Source of the DNA: JAIQET01 sp035542575
GTDB taxonomy: Bacteria > Acidobacteriota > Terriglobia > Terriglobales > Acidobacteriaceae
Direction of reading: 5' to 3'
Length of the DNA stretch: 64,000 bases
Assembly (NCBI GenBank): GCA_035542575.1
Contig: DATKLE010000058.1
Coordinates: forward strand, 23,372-87,371
Positions within the stretch are counted from its first letter, which is position 1. Each line of letters opens with the position of its first letter. The position numbers and the translations under genes are program-made. The notes under the pieces were generated by a model. That model did not search any database, was not told the DNA's origin, and saw only the letters and a list, made by a program, of their open reading frames with translations. Shown here piece by piece: positions 36,301 through 44,522 of this stretch.

Positions 36301-36593
36301 GAGGGCGCAACTGTAATTGCTCCTACAGAACCGGTCGGCTGATCGTCGAAGATCGGCATCCAGGTGCGTCCGTAGTCGGTCGTCTTCCACACACCGCCAT
36401 TGTTCGGCGCCATGAAGAAGACATTGGGCTGGCCGGGGATTCCACTGATGCCCACAGTGCGGCCGGCGCGGAAGGGGCCAATCATGCGCCAGCGCATCTC
36501 CTGGTACAGGTTGGGGTTGAACTGCTGTGCGAAGCAGAAAACGGCCGAACTCATAAGCAGAGTCCATGACACGAACCGGCAAATGGCATTCAC
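33399..36593 (-). CDS. Secreted VPS10/BNR-repeat beta-propeller protein
   Basis: 1064 residues from the GTG at 36593, which has AGGAGG 8 bases upstream; an ATG at 36623 has no ribosome site. Signal peptide ends SAVFCFAQ. At least ten BNR/Asp-box motifs (KTTDYGRTW, KSTDGGRTW, RSLDGGVTW, VTRDGGKTW, RTHDGGKTW) spread over residues 40-700 form a sortilin/VPS10-like propeller. The C-terminal 300 residues contain a beta-sandwich part (KLVRRFSSADKPEAV) and a helical end. Such proteins are often called glycosyl hydrolases, but no catalytic residues are known to me; binding or scaffold roles are equally possible. Confidence 0.9.
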   Translation of the reverse strand: MNAICRFVSWTLLMSSAVFCFAQQFNPNLYQEMRWRMIGPFRAGRTVGISGIPGQPNVFFMAPNNGGVWKTTDYGRTWMPIFDDQPTGSVGAITVAPSNPDIIYVGSGEGLRRPDLSTGDGVYKSTDGGRTWQHLGLRDGQQIGAILVDPHDPDRLFAAVVGHPYGPNAERGVFRSLDGGVTWQKVLYKDEDTGAIDLGFDPKNPQTIYAVMWASRRGPWTSGNSYSGPGSGLYKSTDGGTTWQPLTKGLPTWADRLGRIGLGVAPSDGNRIYALVDSPKLGGLYRSDDAGGSWALINTDDRLWGRGDDFACVRVDPKDRDKVYIANISAYRSTDGGKTFTAFKGAPGGDDYHNIWINPENPQIIAFAVDQGATISVNGGQTWSSWYNQPTAQFYHVITDNQFPYWVYGGQQESGSVGTASRSDFGEITFRDWYPVGVEEYGYVAPDPLNPDMIYGGKVTRFNRVTGQTQDVSPVVLRTGQFRFNRTAPLIFSPADPHILYLGSNVLFKTTDGGNSWQIISPDLTRQDPGVPPSMGVFVESDPAKGRHRGVIYSIAPSPRDANLIWVGTDDGLIQVTRDGGKTWQNVTPPDLTPWSKLAQMDASHFDTATAYAAVNRFRLDDLHPYIYRTHDGGKTWQKIVNGLPDDPVNTVREDPERKGLLFAGTERTVYVSFDDGDHWQSLRLNLPATSIRDLVVHQDDIVVGTHGRSFWILDNITPLRQFDPKVAAADAWLFAPQLTFRVRRNNNTDTPLPPEEPAGQNPPDGAILDYFLKSAASGPVTLEISDASGKLVRRFSSADKPEAVNPSELNIPTYWIRPPRVLSAEAGMHRFVWDLHYPPPDSLELEYPISAIYHDTPRYPLGASVLPGRYRVKLTVNGRSYTQPLTIKMDPRVKTSAEGLRRQFDFESGIVDALARDYSALQQVKGLRQQLKGLKAGNAALTQAIAALDSKSAAVEGTLGGYGTYFLSTPEGRSLSRLNEGFNSLLGAVDSADAEPTTQQVAAFNQVDKALGEQLEEWQRIRTQDIPALNLKLRDAGLQPLNPESAAVIEKGWRAVEKAAGED

Positions 36594-36785
36594 GGGGCCC
36601 GCCTCCTGGAAGGAAGTAAGCATAAATCATCAGACGGGTTGCAGGAGCAAAAGGCAGGCGATGTGAAGGCCAGTGCTTTCAGTCGGCAGAATGAGTGATA
36701 CTGCCTACCCAGACCCGTGACCGGAATCACAGACGCTGGTATCAAAGGAGAGCAGGATGGACTTTGTTGCAGGAGGCATTCAGCC

Positions 36786-36959
36786 GTGTCCGAACTCTCC
36801 CGATTGGCTTTGTACGGATTGAGCGGGTTCTATGCTGTGCTGGGCGTGGTCGTACTGTACAGGGCCCTTCGCCCGAGTTGCCGTACTTGTGTTTACTGGC
36901 AGGCCTGCCTGGAAAGGCAGCTTGCAACCACGGGCGTACCTCCGAAGCGTTGCTTCTGA
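36786..36959 (+). CDS. Small cysteine-containing single-span membrane protein
   Basis: 57 residues from the GTG at 36786 with AGGAGG 9 bases upstream. One membrane span (LALYGLSGFYAVLGVVVLYR) followed by a basic segment with four cysteines (SCRTCVYWQAC, KRCF), which could bind metal or form disulfides. Family unknown. The ribosome site and the protein-like span argue for a real gene. Confidence 0.5.
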   Translation: MSELSRLALYGLSGFYAVLGVVVLYRALRPSCRTCVYWQACLERQLATTGVPPKRCF

Positions 36960-37300
36960 AAGAAGCACTGCTACAACAGCAGCACTCCTGGGCAGCCGCT
37001 GCCCGGGGGATCCCACTTTCACCGGCCACCCAATCCAAGAGATGTCCGGCGATTCCTGCTCAGGCGCCACTTCCACATACCGCCCTCCAATGACTTGCAA
37101 GGCTTTCTCCACTGCATCGGCGATAGGTGCTATCAATTTTTTGCATGGCTGGGAGGTTTGTCACCTGGTGTATACCAAGATTGCGTCTTCAAGGTCCTTG
37201 TGGCGGCAAGACGATATCCCGTGGCCGCGCCCGGCCTAAACACTAGTCCGCGATCCTGAAGACGTTCCCCTCACCCGCGACCAGGAGGAAATCGAAACGC
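36960..37300. other. Spacer before aspartate kinase
   Basis: 341 bases. One open frame on the minus strand (to 37136) has some protein-like composition but starts with TTG, lacks a ribosome site and covers the small plus-strand gene, so it is not called. The lysC promoter should lie here; I see no strong boxes. Confidence 0.4.
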
Positions 37301-38785
37301 ATGGTAGTCATGAAGTTTGGCGGCAGCTCAGTCCAGAGTGCGGAAGCCATGGAGAGGGTGGCGGACCTTGTCCGGCGCCGCATGCGGCGCCGCCCGGTTG
37401 TGGTCGTGAGCGCCTTCACCGGTGTGACGGACCGATTGCTGGCACTTGGCCGCGTGGCGGCTTCGGGTCAGGGAGAGGAGGCCCTGGCGCAGGTGCGCTC
37501 TTTGCAGCGGCATCATCACGACATGACGCAGCGTCTGCTGGCGGAAGATCGTCTCTACGGCATTGGTCTGAAGTTGGAGCCTTATTTTGCCGAATTGGAG
37601 CGGTTCGTCGGTGGGCTCGTGGCCATTCGAGAGTTGTCGCCGCGCAGTACGGACTACCTGGTCTCATTCGGGGAACTGCTCGCCAGCCATATCGTGACCG
37701 CGGCCCTGCAGGCGCGTGGACTTCCGGCCTGCTGGGTGGATGCCCGGGAGTGCATCATCACCGATGAGCAATTTACGCAGGCGGTCCCCGATTACCCCGA
37801 AACCTATGGCCGTACTCGGGCCCGAATACGCCCGCTGCTGATCGAGGGGAAGCTTCCCGTGATGGCAGGCTTCATCGCGGCGACGCGGGACGGCGCAGTG
37901 AGCACACTGGGACGCCGCGGCTCCGATCTTTCCGCAGCTTTAATCGCGGCCGGGATCAACGCGGCCCGGATCGAGATCTGGATCACCTTGGAAGGGATCA
38001 TGAGCGCCGATCCGGCGATTTGCCCGCAGGCGCGCTGTCTCCCTCGCATCAGCTTTCGGGAAGCGGCGGAACTGGCCTACTTTGGGGCGAAGGTGCTTCA
38101 TCCCGCGACCCTCGTCCCGGCCATGGAGAAAAACATCCCGGTATATGTTCTCAATTCGCGCAACCCGCGAGATCCAGGCACGCAAATCACTTCGCGCTCA
38201 CCGCGTGGGCGTTCACTGTTCACCGCCATCGCCGCGCGCAGGGAGGTCAGTATCGTAACCATTTGCGCGCCCTGCGACGGCAATCCTCACCTTTTTCTTC
38301 AGGAAGTGTTCCACGTCCTGCATCGGCACGCGTGTGTAGCGGACCTGGTGACGGTCTCTGAGCTGAGCGTGTCCTTTGCGCTGGCCTCGAGCCGTAAGTC
38401 GAATGAATTGTTGGCCAGCCTGCGACACATCGGCGCAGTCTCGGTGGAGGACAAGCAAGCGATCGTGTGCCTGGTGGGTGAGAACATCCGCGGGCGGGCT
38501 GGGATTGCGGCGCGCTGTTTCACTGCCCTGGCGGAAGCCGGCATCAACGTGCGCTTGATCTCCCAAGGCGCGTCGGAGATCAGCCTCAGTTTTGTGATTC
38601 AGGAAAACGAAACGGCGGAAGCGGTCAGGCGGCTCCATGCCAGCTTCACTGCGCCGAAGCAGCCCAAGCCAAGCGGGCGTGAGCCAACCGTGGCGGCGTC
38701 CTCCGCGGTATCGAAGGTCGCCACCCTTCCACTGCCGGGAGGTCTGGCCAATAAACCAGCCACGGGGACGCCGCTGGCCCCGTAA
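37301..38785 (+). CDS. lysC: Aspartate kinase
   Basis: 494 residues. Amino-acid kinase domain with VMKFGGSSVQSAEAMERVA at the start and STLGRRGSDLSAALIAAG (usual form GRGGSD). Two C-terminal ACT domains (about 305-460) are the site of feedback control in this family. The conserved loop normally read as WTDVxGIxxADP is WITLEGIMSADP here. AGGAGG lies 12 bases before the ATG; an alternative ATG is at 37310. First step of the Lys/Thr/Met pathway: ATP plus aspartate to aspartyl phosphate. A Pro/Ala-rich tail of about 30 residues follows the ACT domains. Stands alone, away from other biosynthetic genes. Confidence 0.93.
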   Translation: MVVMKFGGSSVQSAEAMERVADLVRRRMRRRPVVVVSAFTGVTDRLLALGRVAASGQGEEALAQVRSLQRHHHDMTQRLLAEDRLYGIGLKLEPYFAELERFVGGLVAIRELSPRSTDYLVSFGELLASHIVTAALQARGLPACWVDARECIITDEQFTQAVPDYPETYGRTRARIRPLLIEGKLPVMAGFIAATRDGAVSTLGRRGSDLSAALIAAGINAARIEIWITLEGIMSADPAICPQARCLPRISFREAAELAYFGAKVLHPATLVPAMEKNIPVYVLNSRNPRDPGTQITSRSPRGRSLFTAIAARREVSIVTICAPCDGNPHLFLQEVFHVLHRHACVADLVTVSELSVSFALASSRKSNELLASLRHIGAVSVEDKQAIVCLVGENIRGRAGIAARCFTALAEAGINVRLISQGASEISLSFVIQENETAEAVRRLHASFTAPKQPKPSGREPTVAASSAVSKVATLPLPGGLANKPATGTPLAP

Positions 38786-38825
38786 AAGCGGGTCGTCCCA
38801 CCGCCGCAGAGAACGACGACTGGCT

Positions 38826-39002
38826 TTACGCGCTCCAGAAGGGATTGCTCAGCCCCGTCGGCGCGTGAGGTGCAAGCTCAGCTTCCTGAGAAGGAACAAA
38901 GAGTTCCTCCGGCGCCGCTTGCTGAAAGTTCGTATTGGGGGCGGGCTGAACGGGCTTTTTCTCAGCGTTGGGGCGAGTGAACTCACGAGCTCCTGACTCC
39001 AC
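38826..39002 (-). CDS. Small proline-rich hypothetical protein
   Basis: 58 residues from the GTG at 39002 with AAGGAG 7 bases upstream. Polar, Pro/Ala/Glu-rich (KKPVQPAPNTNFQQAAPEEL) with a C-terminal NPFWSA. No domain or membrane span. The frame is open further upstream (to 39068) but only with a TTG start. Convergent with lysC. Called on composition and ribosome site only. Confidence 0.4.
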   Translation of the reverse strand: MESGAREFTRPNAEKKPVQPAPNTNFQQAAPEELFVPSQEAELAPHAPTGLSNPFWSA

Positions 39003-39099
39003 GGGCAACTCCTTTCTGCTGGTACTGGGCTGGATTGGACCACTCCCCGGCCGGCGCGCATAAGTCAAAGTTTCGATTTCTGCAATCGGAAAAACTGTT

Positions 39100-40014
39100 T
39101 CAGGAAGGGCGGAGGTTGGGGTTCAGCACAGCGGGCGTGGTTCGGTGCTGGACCAGTTCCACAAAGGCCTGCGCTGCCCGCGGCAGGCTGCGATTCTTCT
39201 GATACGCCACCCCCAGCTCGCGCCAAAGTTCGATGTCCTTGAGGTTGATCAGCCGCACGCGTCCGGCGCGGACCTCATCCCGGGCAAAGCTCGAACTGAT
39301 CAAGGACACTCCCAGACCGGCGGCCACGAAGCTCTTGATCATGCCCACACTGGGCAACTCCATGCGCACTTTGAGCTCGGCGCGATAGGGACGAAAGAGA
39401 CGGTCCATGATCTGGCGGCTGTATCCGATGCGGGGAAGAATGAGGGGGTGCTGCACGACCATGCTGATGGGCACACTGTCGTACCGGGCGAGCGCGTGGT
39501 CCGCGCTCACCATCAGCATTAACTGGTCGCGGAAAATGGTGCGCACCTTCAGCGCCGGCAGTTTCACCGGCAGGGTTACGATTCCGACATCGATCAAGCC
39601 GCTGTCCAGCCGCTCCAGAATCTTGTGGCTGAAGTTGCGATAGATACTGATCTGCACCGAGGGATACAAGCGTAAGTATTCTGCAAAGACATCCGGCAGA
39701 ACGTACAGACAAGTCGCTTCATTGGCGCCGATGGCCAGAACTCCTCGCGGATCGCTGCCCTGGTCAGCCACCGCACGCAGGGATTCGCTGCGCACGGCCA
39801 CCAGGCGCTGGGCATACTCCAGAAAAACCTCTCCCGCGGGCGTAAGCCGGACGGCTTTGCCCGACCGGTCCAACAGCTTCTCGCCGTACTCTTCTTCCAG
39901 TTGGCGGATTTGTGCGCTCACTGCCGATTGCGATCGGAAGACTTTGTGCCCGGCACGCGAGAAACTGCCCAGCTTGGCAACCTCAAGAAAGGTCCGGACT
40001 TGATCGAAATCCAT
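39100..40014 (-). CDS. LysR-family transcriptional regulator (downstream copy)
   Basis: 304 residues. N-terminal winged helix-turn-helix (FLEVAKLGSFSRAGHKVF, SQSAVSAQIRQLEEEYGEKL) and a periplasmic-binding-like effector domain. Very similar throughout to the regulator at 55711 (for example MDFDQ, IGANEATC, YPSVQISIYRNFSHKILE, RQIMDRLFRPY). Starts 15 bases after the gltB stop, so it may be co-transcribed with gltB; a TATAAT sequence overlaps the gltB stop. A role in nitrogen control is likely from position, comparable to GltC beside glutamate synthase in Bacillus, but this is inference. Confidence 0.93.
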   Translation of the reverse strand: MDFDQVRTFLEVAKLGSFSRAGHKVFRSQSAVSAQIRQLEEEYGEKLLDRSGKAVRLTPAGEVFLEYAQRLVAVRSESLRAVADQGSDPRGVLAIGANEATCLYVLPDVFAEYLRLYPSVQISIYRNFSHKILERLDSGLIDVGIVTLPVKLPALKVRTIFRDQLMLMVSADHALARYDSVPISMVVQHPLILPRIGYSRQIMDRLFRPYRAELKVRMELPSVGMIKSFVAAGLGVSLISSSFARDEVRAGRVRLINLKDIELWRELGVAYQKNRSLPRAAQAFVELVQHRTTPAVLNPNLRPS

Positions 40015-40028
40015 GGGAGGTCGAGCTG

Positions 40029-40034
40029 ATTATA
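40029..40034 (-). promoter_or_regulatory. Possible -10 box for the LysR-type gene after gltB
   Basis: Exact TATAAT on the minus strand, overlapping the gltB stop codon and 14 bases before the regulator ATG. No matching -35 box at 17 bases and a very short leader would result, so weak. Confidence 0.2.
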
Positions 40035-43000
40035 ACGAAACTTGCGGTCCCTCCCCCTTCTCGGGGCTGAGCCGCGAGTTGGCAGCCGGCAGCCCGTCGC
40101 TGGTGGACCCGGGCGCGACTGCAGGCTGGTACGAACTGAGCTCCCCGGTCCCGCGCGGTGGCTTGAGCCTTGCCAGCACTTGTGCCCAGGTTTGCCAGAT
40201 GGTGCTGGGAAGATGAATCGGCTGCACCCTGGCGAATAGGCGGCTTGGCGATTCCTGCAGCAGACGATAGGCAACGGGGCTCCCGGTAAGGCGGAGATGC
40301 CGCTGCAACACCCGCGTGAGCCACTTGCCTTCGTCTTCTTCTATGTCCGCAGAGACTACGAATTCAGAGTTGCACACCCTGGGACGTAAACAGTCGCGCA
40401 GGACGTAGGCCAGCCCACCGGTCATGCCGGCACCGAAATTGCTGCCGGTGGGTCCGAGTGCCAGCACAACGCCGGCGGTCATGTATTCACAGGCGTGGTG
40501 GCCCACGCCCTCCACCACGGCGAGTGCTCCGCTATTGCGCACCGCAAAGCGCTCCCCGGCGCGCCCGGCCACGTAGAGTTCTCCGCCGGTAGCGCCATAC
40601 AGGACGGTATTTCCCACCAGTACGTCTCCGCGCAGCGATGCTGCCGGCCCCAGGGAGATGACCACACTTCCGCCGGACAGCCCTTTAGCCACGTAATCAT
40701 TGGCCTCGCCGTAGAGATGAAAGGTAACTCCGGATGAGAGGAAGGCCGCAAAACTCTGCCCTGCGACTCCGGTAAAGTTGCACCGCAAGGCGTTTTGCCC
40801 AAGAACTGGGTTGTGCCGCACTCGTTCTCCGGAAAGACGTGCTCCCACGCTGCGGTCACTGTTGGTGAGCCGCGCGGAAGCAGTCTGTCGTCGCAACATT
40901 CTGATCTCGTCCACACTCGGGCGCGGAATGCCCGGTGTTCCAATCGCAGCGAAACCCGGTTCAACGGTTTTCTCGGCCACGGTGGGCAAAGGATCGAGGA
41001 GCTCGCGCACACTCGACCCGCGTGCGCAATCGCGGGGACGAAGAAGATCCACACGGCCCACAATGTCCTGGATGGTGCCAACGCCGAGCCCAGCCAGATG
41101 CCGGCGAACCTCGGCGGCAACTCCTTCAAAGTAGCTCACCACCATCTCTGGTTTCCCGGTAAATCGCATGCGCAGCGTTTCGTCCTGCGTGGCGATTCCC
41201 ACCGGGCAGGTGTTCAGGTGACACTGTCGAGCCATCACGCAGCCGATAGCCAGCAATGCCGCAGTACCGAATCCAAATTCGTCTGCACCCAGGAGGGCGG
41301 CAATGACAACGTCGCGGCCAAATTTCAGACCGCCATCCACGCGCAGGCGGACCCGCGACCGCAGACCGGCCAACGCAAGTTCGCAGTGCGCCTCACGTAG
41401 TCCCACCTCCCACGGTAAGCCAGCGTTCTTGATCGACGTGAGCGGGGAGGCCCCGGTTCCGCCATCGTGGCCGCTGATGGTGATAACATCAGCGCCTGCC
41501 TTGGCCACGCCCACGGCAATAATCCCAACTCCTGCGCCGGACACCAATTTCACCCCGATACGGGCATGCGGGTTCACGGCCCGCAAATCGTGGATCAGCT
41601 GGGCAAGGTCCTCGATGCTGTAGATGTCGTGATGCGGCGGCGGAGAGATGAGCGACGTGCCCGGGACTACATGCCGCAAACGCGCGATGTACGGCGTCAC
41701 CTTGAACGCAGGCAGTTGTCCGCCCTCTCCGGGTTTGGAGCCCTGCGCCATCTTGATCTCGATCTCTTCAGCCTGCGCCAGATACTCGGTGGTCACCCCG
41801 AACCGCCCCGACGCCACTTGCTTGACCTTGTTGTTGGCCTCAGGCCCATGCTGGTAAATCTCGGGGTCTTCACCTCCTTCCCCGGTGTTGCTCCTTGCCC
41901 CAAGACGGTTCATGGCCAGTGCCAGCGTCCTGTGGGCCTCGGGGCTGATGGCGCCCAAAGACATTGCTTGCGTGCTGATGCGCCGGAGTATCGCATCGGC
42001 AGGCTCCACGGCGTCCAGAACAATCGGAGTGGCGGAGGCAAGCTCCAGCAGATCGCGGATGGCTACTGGCTCACGGTTGACCTCTGGCGAGATTCCCGAG
42101 CTCCCGGCCGGATCCAGTGATTTGAGATGACTGTGGAACTTCCGTATCAGATCGGGTGAGTTGGCATGAAGCTCTCCAGTCTTGCGGAACCGATAATAGC
42201 CTGCGTCCCGTAGCTCGGCGGTCTCGCTGGCGAACGCCGATGTGTGTTGGGCGAGCGCTTCCTGCAGAAGTTCCGCGAGGCTCTTGCCGGGTAAAACGAA
42301 GGTGGCATCCTCAAAGAACTCGCGATGTACCTCGGGACCGAGTCCGAGCACTTCAAACAAGTGGCTGTTGCGATAACTGGCCAGCGTGGAGATGCCCATG
42401 CGGGCCAGCACCTTGCGCAATCCCTGTTCTATGGCAGAACGAAATACAGTAGCTCCGCCAGGCGCCATTTGCTCAGACAGATCCATGGCGAGCCAGGGAT
42501 GCACCGCGGCGACGCCGATGGCGATGAGCATGGCTACGTGGTGAGAATCAAAGACGTGGCCCGACTCCATCACCACGGGTACGGCATGCCGACCAGCCTG
42601 AAGGGCACCTTTCGCGGCCGCGGCTGCCGCCAGTAAGGCCGGGAGCGCGACACGTTGCCGGCCCACTCGCCGGTCGCTCAGCAGAATCATCCCCTGAGCT
42701 GAAGCAGCTTCCGACTCAACTGATCGCAACGCTGCGCGGGCGCCTTCCACCCCCTGCCCAACCGGGAATGTCGTGTCCAGTGTGCGCACCGACAATCGAG
42801 CGCGCAGGACTTGCAACTGGCTTGGATCGATTATCGGCCCTGGCAGGGCAAGGCGCGGCCCCAGGTATGTATTGAGTGACATCGCGTGGGCTTCGCGTAT
42901 CGGATCGATCGGCGGGTTGGTCACCTGCGCGAAGCGCTGGCGGCAGTAGTCCCACAGGCTGCGCTGCATCTGGGAAAGGTAGGCCGGTGGAGCGTCGTCT

Positions 43001-44418
43001 CCCATGCTCCACATGGCTTCCTTGCCTTGAGTGGCCAGCGGCTGAAAGAGGATCCGGAGCTGATCTTCCGTCCATCCCAATGCCCGCGCTTTCCGCATGC
43101 ACGGCTTGTTGGATCGTCGCGGCTTCTGCGCGGCGCGCGGCTTGACCCATTGAATGTCAAGCTCAACAGCCTCCAGCTTGGGGAGCAGGTCAACCACCTC
43201 TTCGCCGCGCCACAGCTTGCCGGAGGCAACCTCCACCAACAGCATCTCGCCGGGACCGAGCCGGCGGCGCTCCAGGATCGTCGCCTCATCCAGGTCCGCC
43301 AATCCGGCCTCGGAACCAGCGATCAGCCATCCATCGTTGGTCATCACCAAGCGCAGGGGCCTGAGGCCGTTCCGATCCAGCTTCGCGCCAACATAAACGC
43401 CATCGCTGAACACCAGAGCAGCGGGACCGTCCCACGGTTCCTGTTGCCAGGCTTGCCTGGTCAATGCGATTTGCAGCGCCGGCTGGAGATCAGAATTTCT
43501 CTCCCATGCCGGAGGCACCATGCGCAGCATGGCGGCCGCAGAGGAGATGTTCTGACGAAGCAGGATTTCAAAGGCATTATCGAAGCTTGCCGAGTCGCTG
43601 GCATCCGGCTCCAGGCTGCGAAACCAGGTGCCGGCCCTGAAACCTTCTCTTGTCTTAGCCTCGCGAGCGCGCATCCAGCGACGGTTCCCGCTGATCGTGT
43701 TGATCTCTCCGTTGTGCGCAATGAAACGGAAGGGCTGCGCGAGGGACCATGTGGGCCGGGTGTTGGTGGAAAACCGCTGATGGAAGATTGCAAACGACGC
43801 GCGGAATTCCGGGTCCATCAGATCGGGGTAGAAGTGCGCTAACTGGTGAGGCGACAGCAGCCCCTTGTAGACCACCGTGCGTGCGGACAACGAGCAAAAA
43901 TAGGTACCATGCGGTGCCGAGGCTTCCACTCGCTTGCGCAACAGAAAGAGTAACCGTTCCAACTCGTCTGGGGATACGTCGGTTGCGTCCAGAAATACCT
44001 GCTGAATTTGGGGAAGGGTTTGGCGCGCGCGTTCTCCGAGAACTGCAGGATTAACCGGCACGGCGCGCCATCCCAAAACTGGCACACCGGCAGCCTGGGA
44101 ACAGACCTCGACAATTCGCCGGACTTCTGCTTCCTGCTGCTCCTGCAAGAACATCATGCCGACGGCAAACCGGGAAGGCAGACTGAGACCGGATTCGTGA
44201 GCGCGACCGCGAAAGAACTCCTGGGGGATGTCGGTCATCAGGCCGGCGCCATCGCCGCTGCTGCCCTGGGCGTCAACCGCGCCGCGATGAGCAAGACGCT
44301 GCAGAGCAACCAGGGCCCGATCCACCACTTCGCGGGAGGGCGGGGCTGCTCGACGAGCAACAAAGCCTGTGCCACAGGCATCGTGGTCCAGACCGGGACT
44401 GGGATTGCGCCATTGCAT
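40030..44418 (-). CDS. gltB: Glutamate synthase large (alpha) subunit
   Basis: 1462 residues from the ATG at 44418. Short propeptide, then the catalytic N-terminal cysteine of the glutaminase domain (Cys15 in LDHDACGTGF). Central domain, then the FMN-binding synthase barrel (KMAQGSKPGEGGQLPAFKV, GHDGGTGASPLTSIKNAG). The 3Fe-4S ligands lie in CVMARQCHLNTCPVG. A C-terminal GXGXG beta-helix follows (GGSVVISLGPAASLRGDVLV). Transfers the glutamine amide to 2-oxoglutarate. No gltD (the NADPH-oxidising partner) is adjacent, so the electron donor is encoded elsewhere or is ferredoxin. No strong ribosome site; a hairpin lies just before the start. An upstream TTG at 44454 is possible. Confidence 0.96.
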   Translation of the reverse strand: MQWRNPSPGLDHDACGTGFVARRAAPPSREVVDRALVALQRLAHRGAVDAQGSSGDGAGLMTDIPQEFFRGRAHESGLSLPSRFAVGMMFLQEQQEAEVRRIVEVCSQAAGVPVLGWRAVPVNPAVLGERARQTLPQIQQVFLDATDVSPDELERLLFLLRKRVEASAPHGTYFCSLSARTVVYKGLLSPHQLAHFYPDLMDPEFRASFAIFHQRFSTNTRPTWSLAQPFRFIAHNGEINTISGNRRWMRAREAKTREGFRAGTWFRSLEPDASDSASFDNAFEILLRQNISSAAAMLRMVPPAWERNSDLQPALQIALTRQAWQQEPWDGPAALVFSDGVYVGAKLDRNGLRPLRLVMTNDGWLIAGSEAGLADLDEATILERRRLGPGEMLLVEVASGKLWRGEEVVDLLPKLEAVELDIQWVKPRAAQKPRRSNKPCMRKARALGWTEDQLRILFQPLATQGKEAMWSMGDDAPPAYLSQMQRSLWDYCRQRFAQVTNPPIDPIREAHAMSLNTYLGPRLALPGPIIDPSQLQVLRARLSVRTLDTTFPVGQGVEGARAALRSVESEAASAQGMILLSDRRVGRQRVALPALLAAAAAAKGALQAGRHAVPVVMESGHVFDSHHVAMLIAIGVAAVHPWLAMDLSEQMAPGGATVFRSAIEQGLRKVLARMGISTLASYRNSHLFEVLGLGPEVHREFFEDATFVLPGKSLAELLQEALAQHTSAFASETAELRDAGYYRFRKTGELHANSPDLIRKFHSHLKSLDPAGSSGISPEVNREPVAIRDLLELASATPIVLDAVEPADAILRRISTQAMSLGAISPEAHRTLALAMNRLGARSNTGEGGEDPEIYQHGPEANNKVKQVASGRFGVTTEYLAQAEEIEIKMAQGSKPGEGGQLPAFKVTPYIARLRHVVPGTSLISPPPHHDIYSIEDLAQLIHDLRAVNPHARIGVKLVSGAGVGIIAVGVAKAGADVITISGHDGGTGASPLTSIKNAGLPWEVGLREAHCELALAGLRSRVRLRVDGGLKFGRDVVIAALLGADEFGFGTAALLAIGCVMARQCHLNTCPVGIATQDETLRMRFTGKPEMVVSYFEGVAAEVRRHLAGLGVGTIQDIVGRVDLLRPRDCARGSSVRELLDPLPTVAEKTVEPGFAAIGTPGIPRPSVDEIRMLRRQTASARLTNSDRSVGARLSGERVRHNPVLGQNALRCNFTGVAGQSFAAFLSSGVTFHLYGEANDYVAKGLSGGSVVISLGPAASLRGDVLVGNTVLYGATGGELYVAGRAGERFAVRNSGALAVVEGVGHHACEYMTAGVVLALGPTGSNFGAGMTGGLAYVLRDCLRPRVCNSEFVVSADIEEDEGKWLTRVLQRHLRLTGSPVAYRLLQESPSRLFARVQPIHLPSTIWQTWAQVLARLKPPRGTGELSSYQPAVAPGSTSDGLPAANSRLSPEKGEGPQVSL

Positions 44419-44421
44419 GGT

Positions 44422-44435
44422 GCACGAATACGTGC
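44422..44435. promoter_or_regulatory. Small hairpin immediately upstream of gltB start
   Basis: GCACG-AATA-CGTGC, a 5-bp stem ending 4 bases before the gltB ATG in the transcript. It covers the place where a ribosome site would lie, so it could lower translation; the stem is short and may be chance. Confidence 0.25.
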
Positions 44436-44495
44436 GTGGCGCCACCAAGTCCAATCGAGATTTCCGATGTGGCGAATCAGAAAACCACGGGAGTG

Positions 44496-44520
44496 TTCTG
44501 ATCCTGGCGCAGGATCAGAA
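44496..44520. terminator. Strong hairpin between glnD and gltB
   Basis: TTCTGATCCTG and CAGGATCAGAA pair over 11 bp around a GCG loop, starting 2 bases after the glnD stop. Its position suggests a terminator or attenuator that sets gltB expression apart from glnD; the T run is poor, so partial read-through or RNA processing is also possible. Confidence 0.45.
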
Positions 44521-44522
44521 GG

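Noticed and set aside
35013..36569. 518-codon plus-strand open frame
   Set aside because: Antisense shadow of the BNR-repeat protein; the internal repetition mirrors its repeats.
36780..37136. 118-codon minus-strand frame with some protein-like stretches
   Set aside because: TTG start without a ribosome site, and it covers the better-supported small plus-strand gene at 36786.
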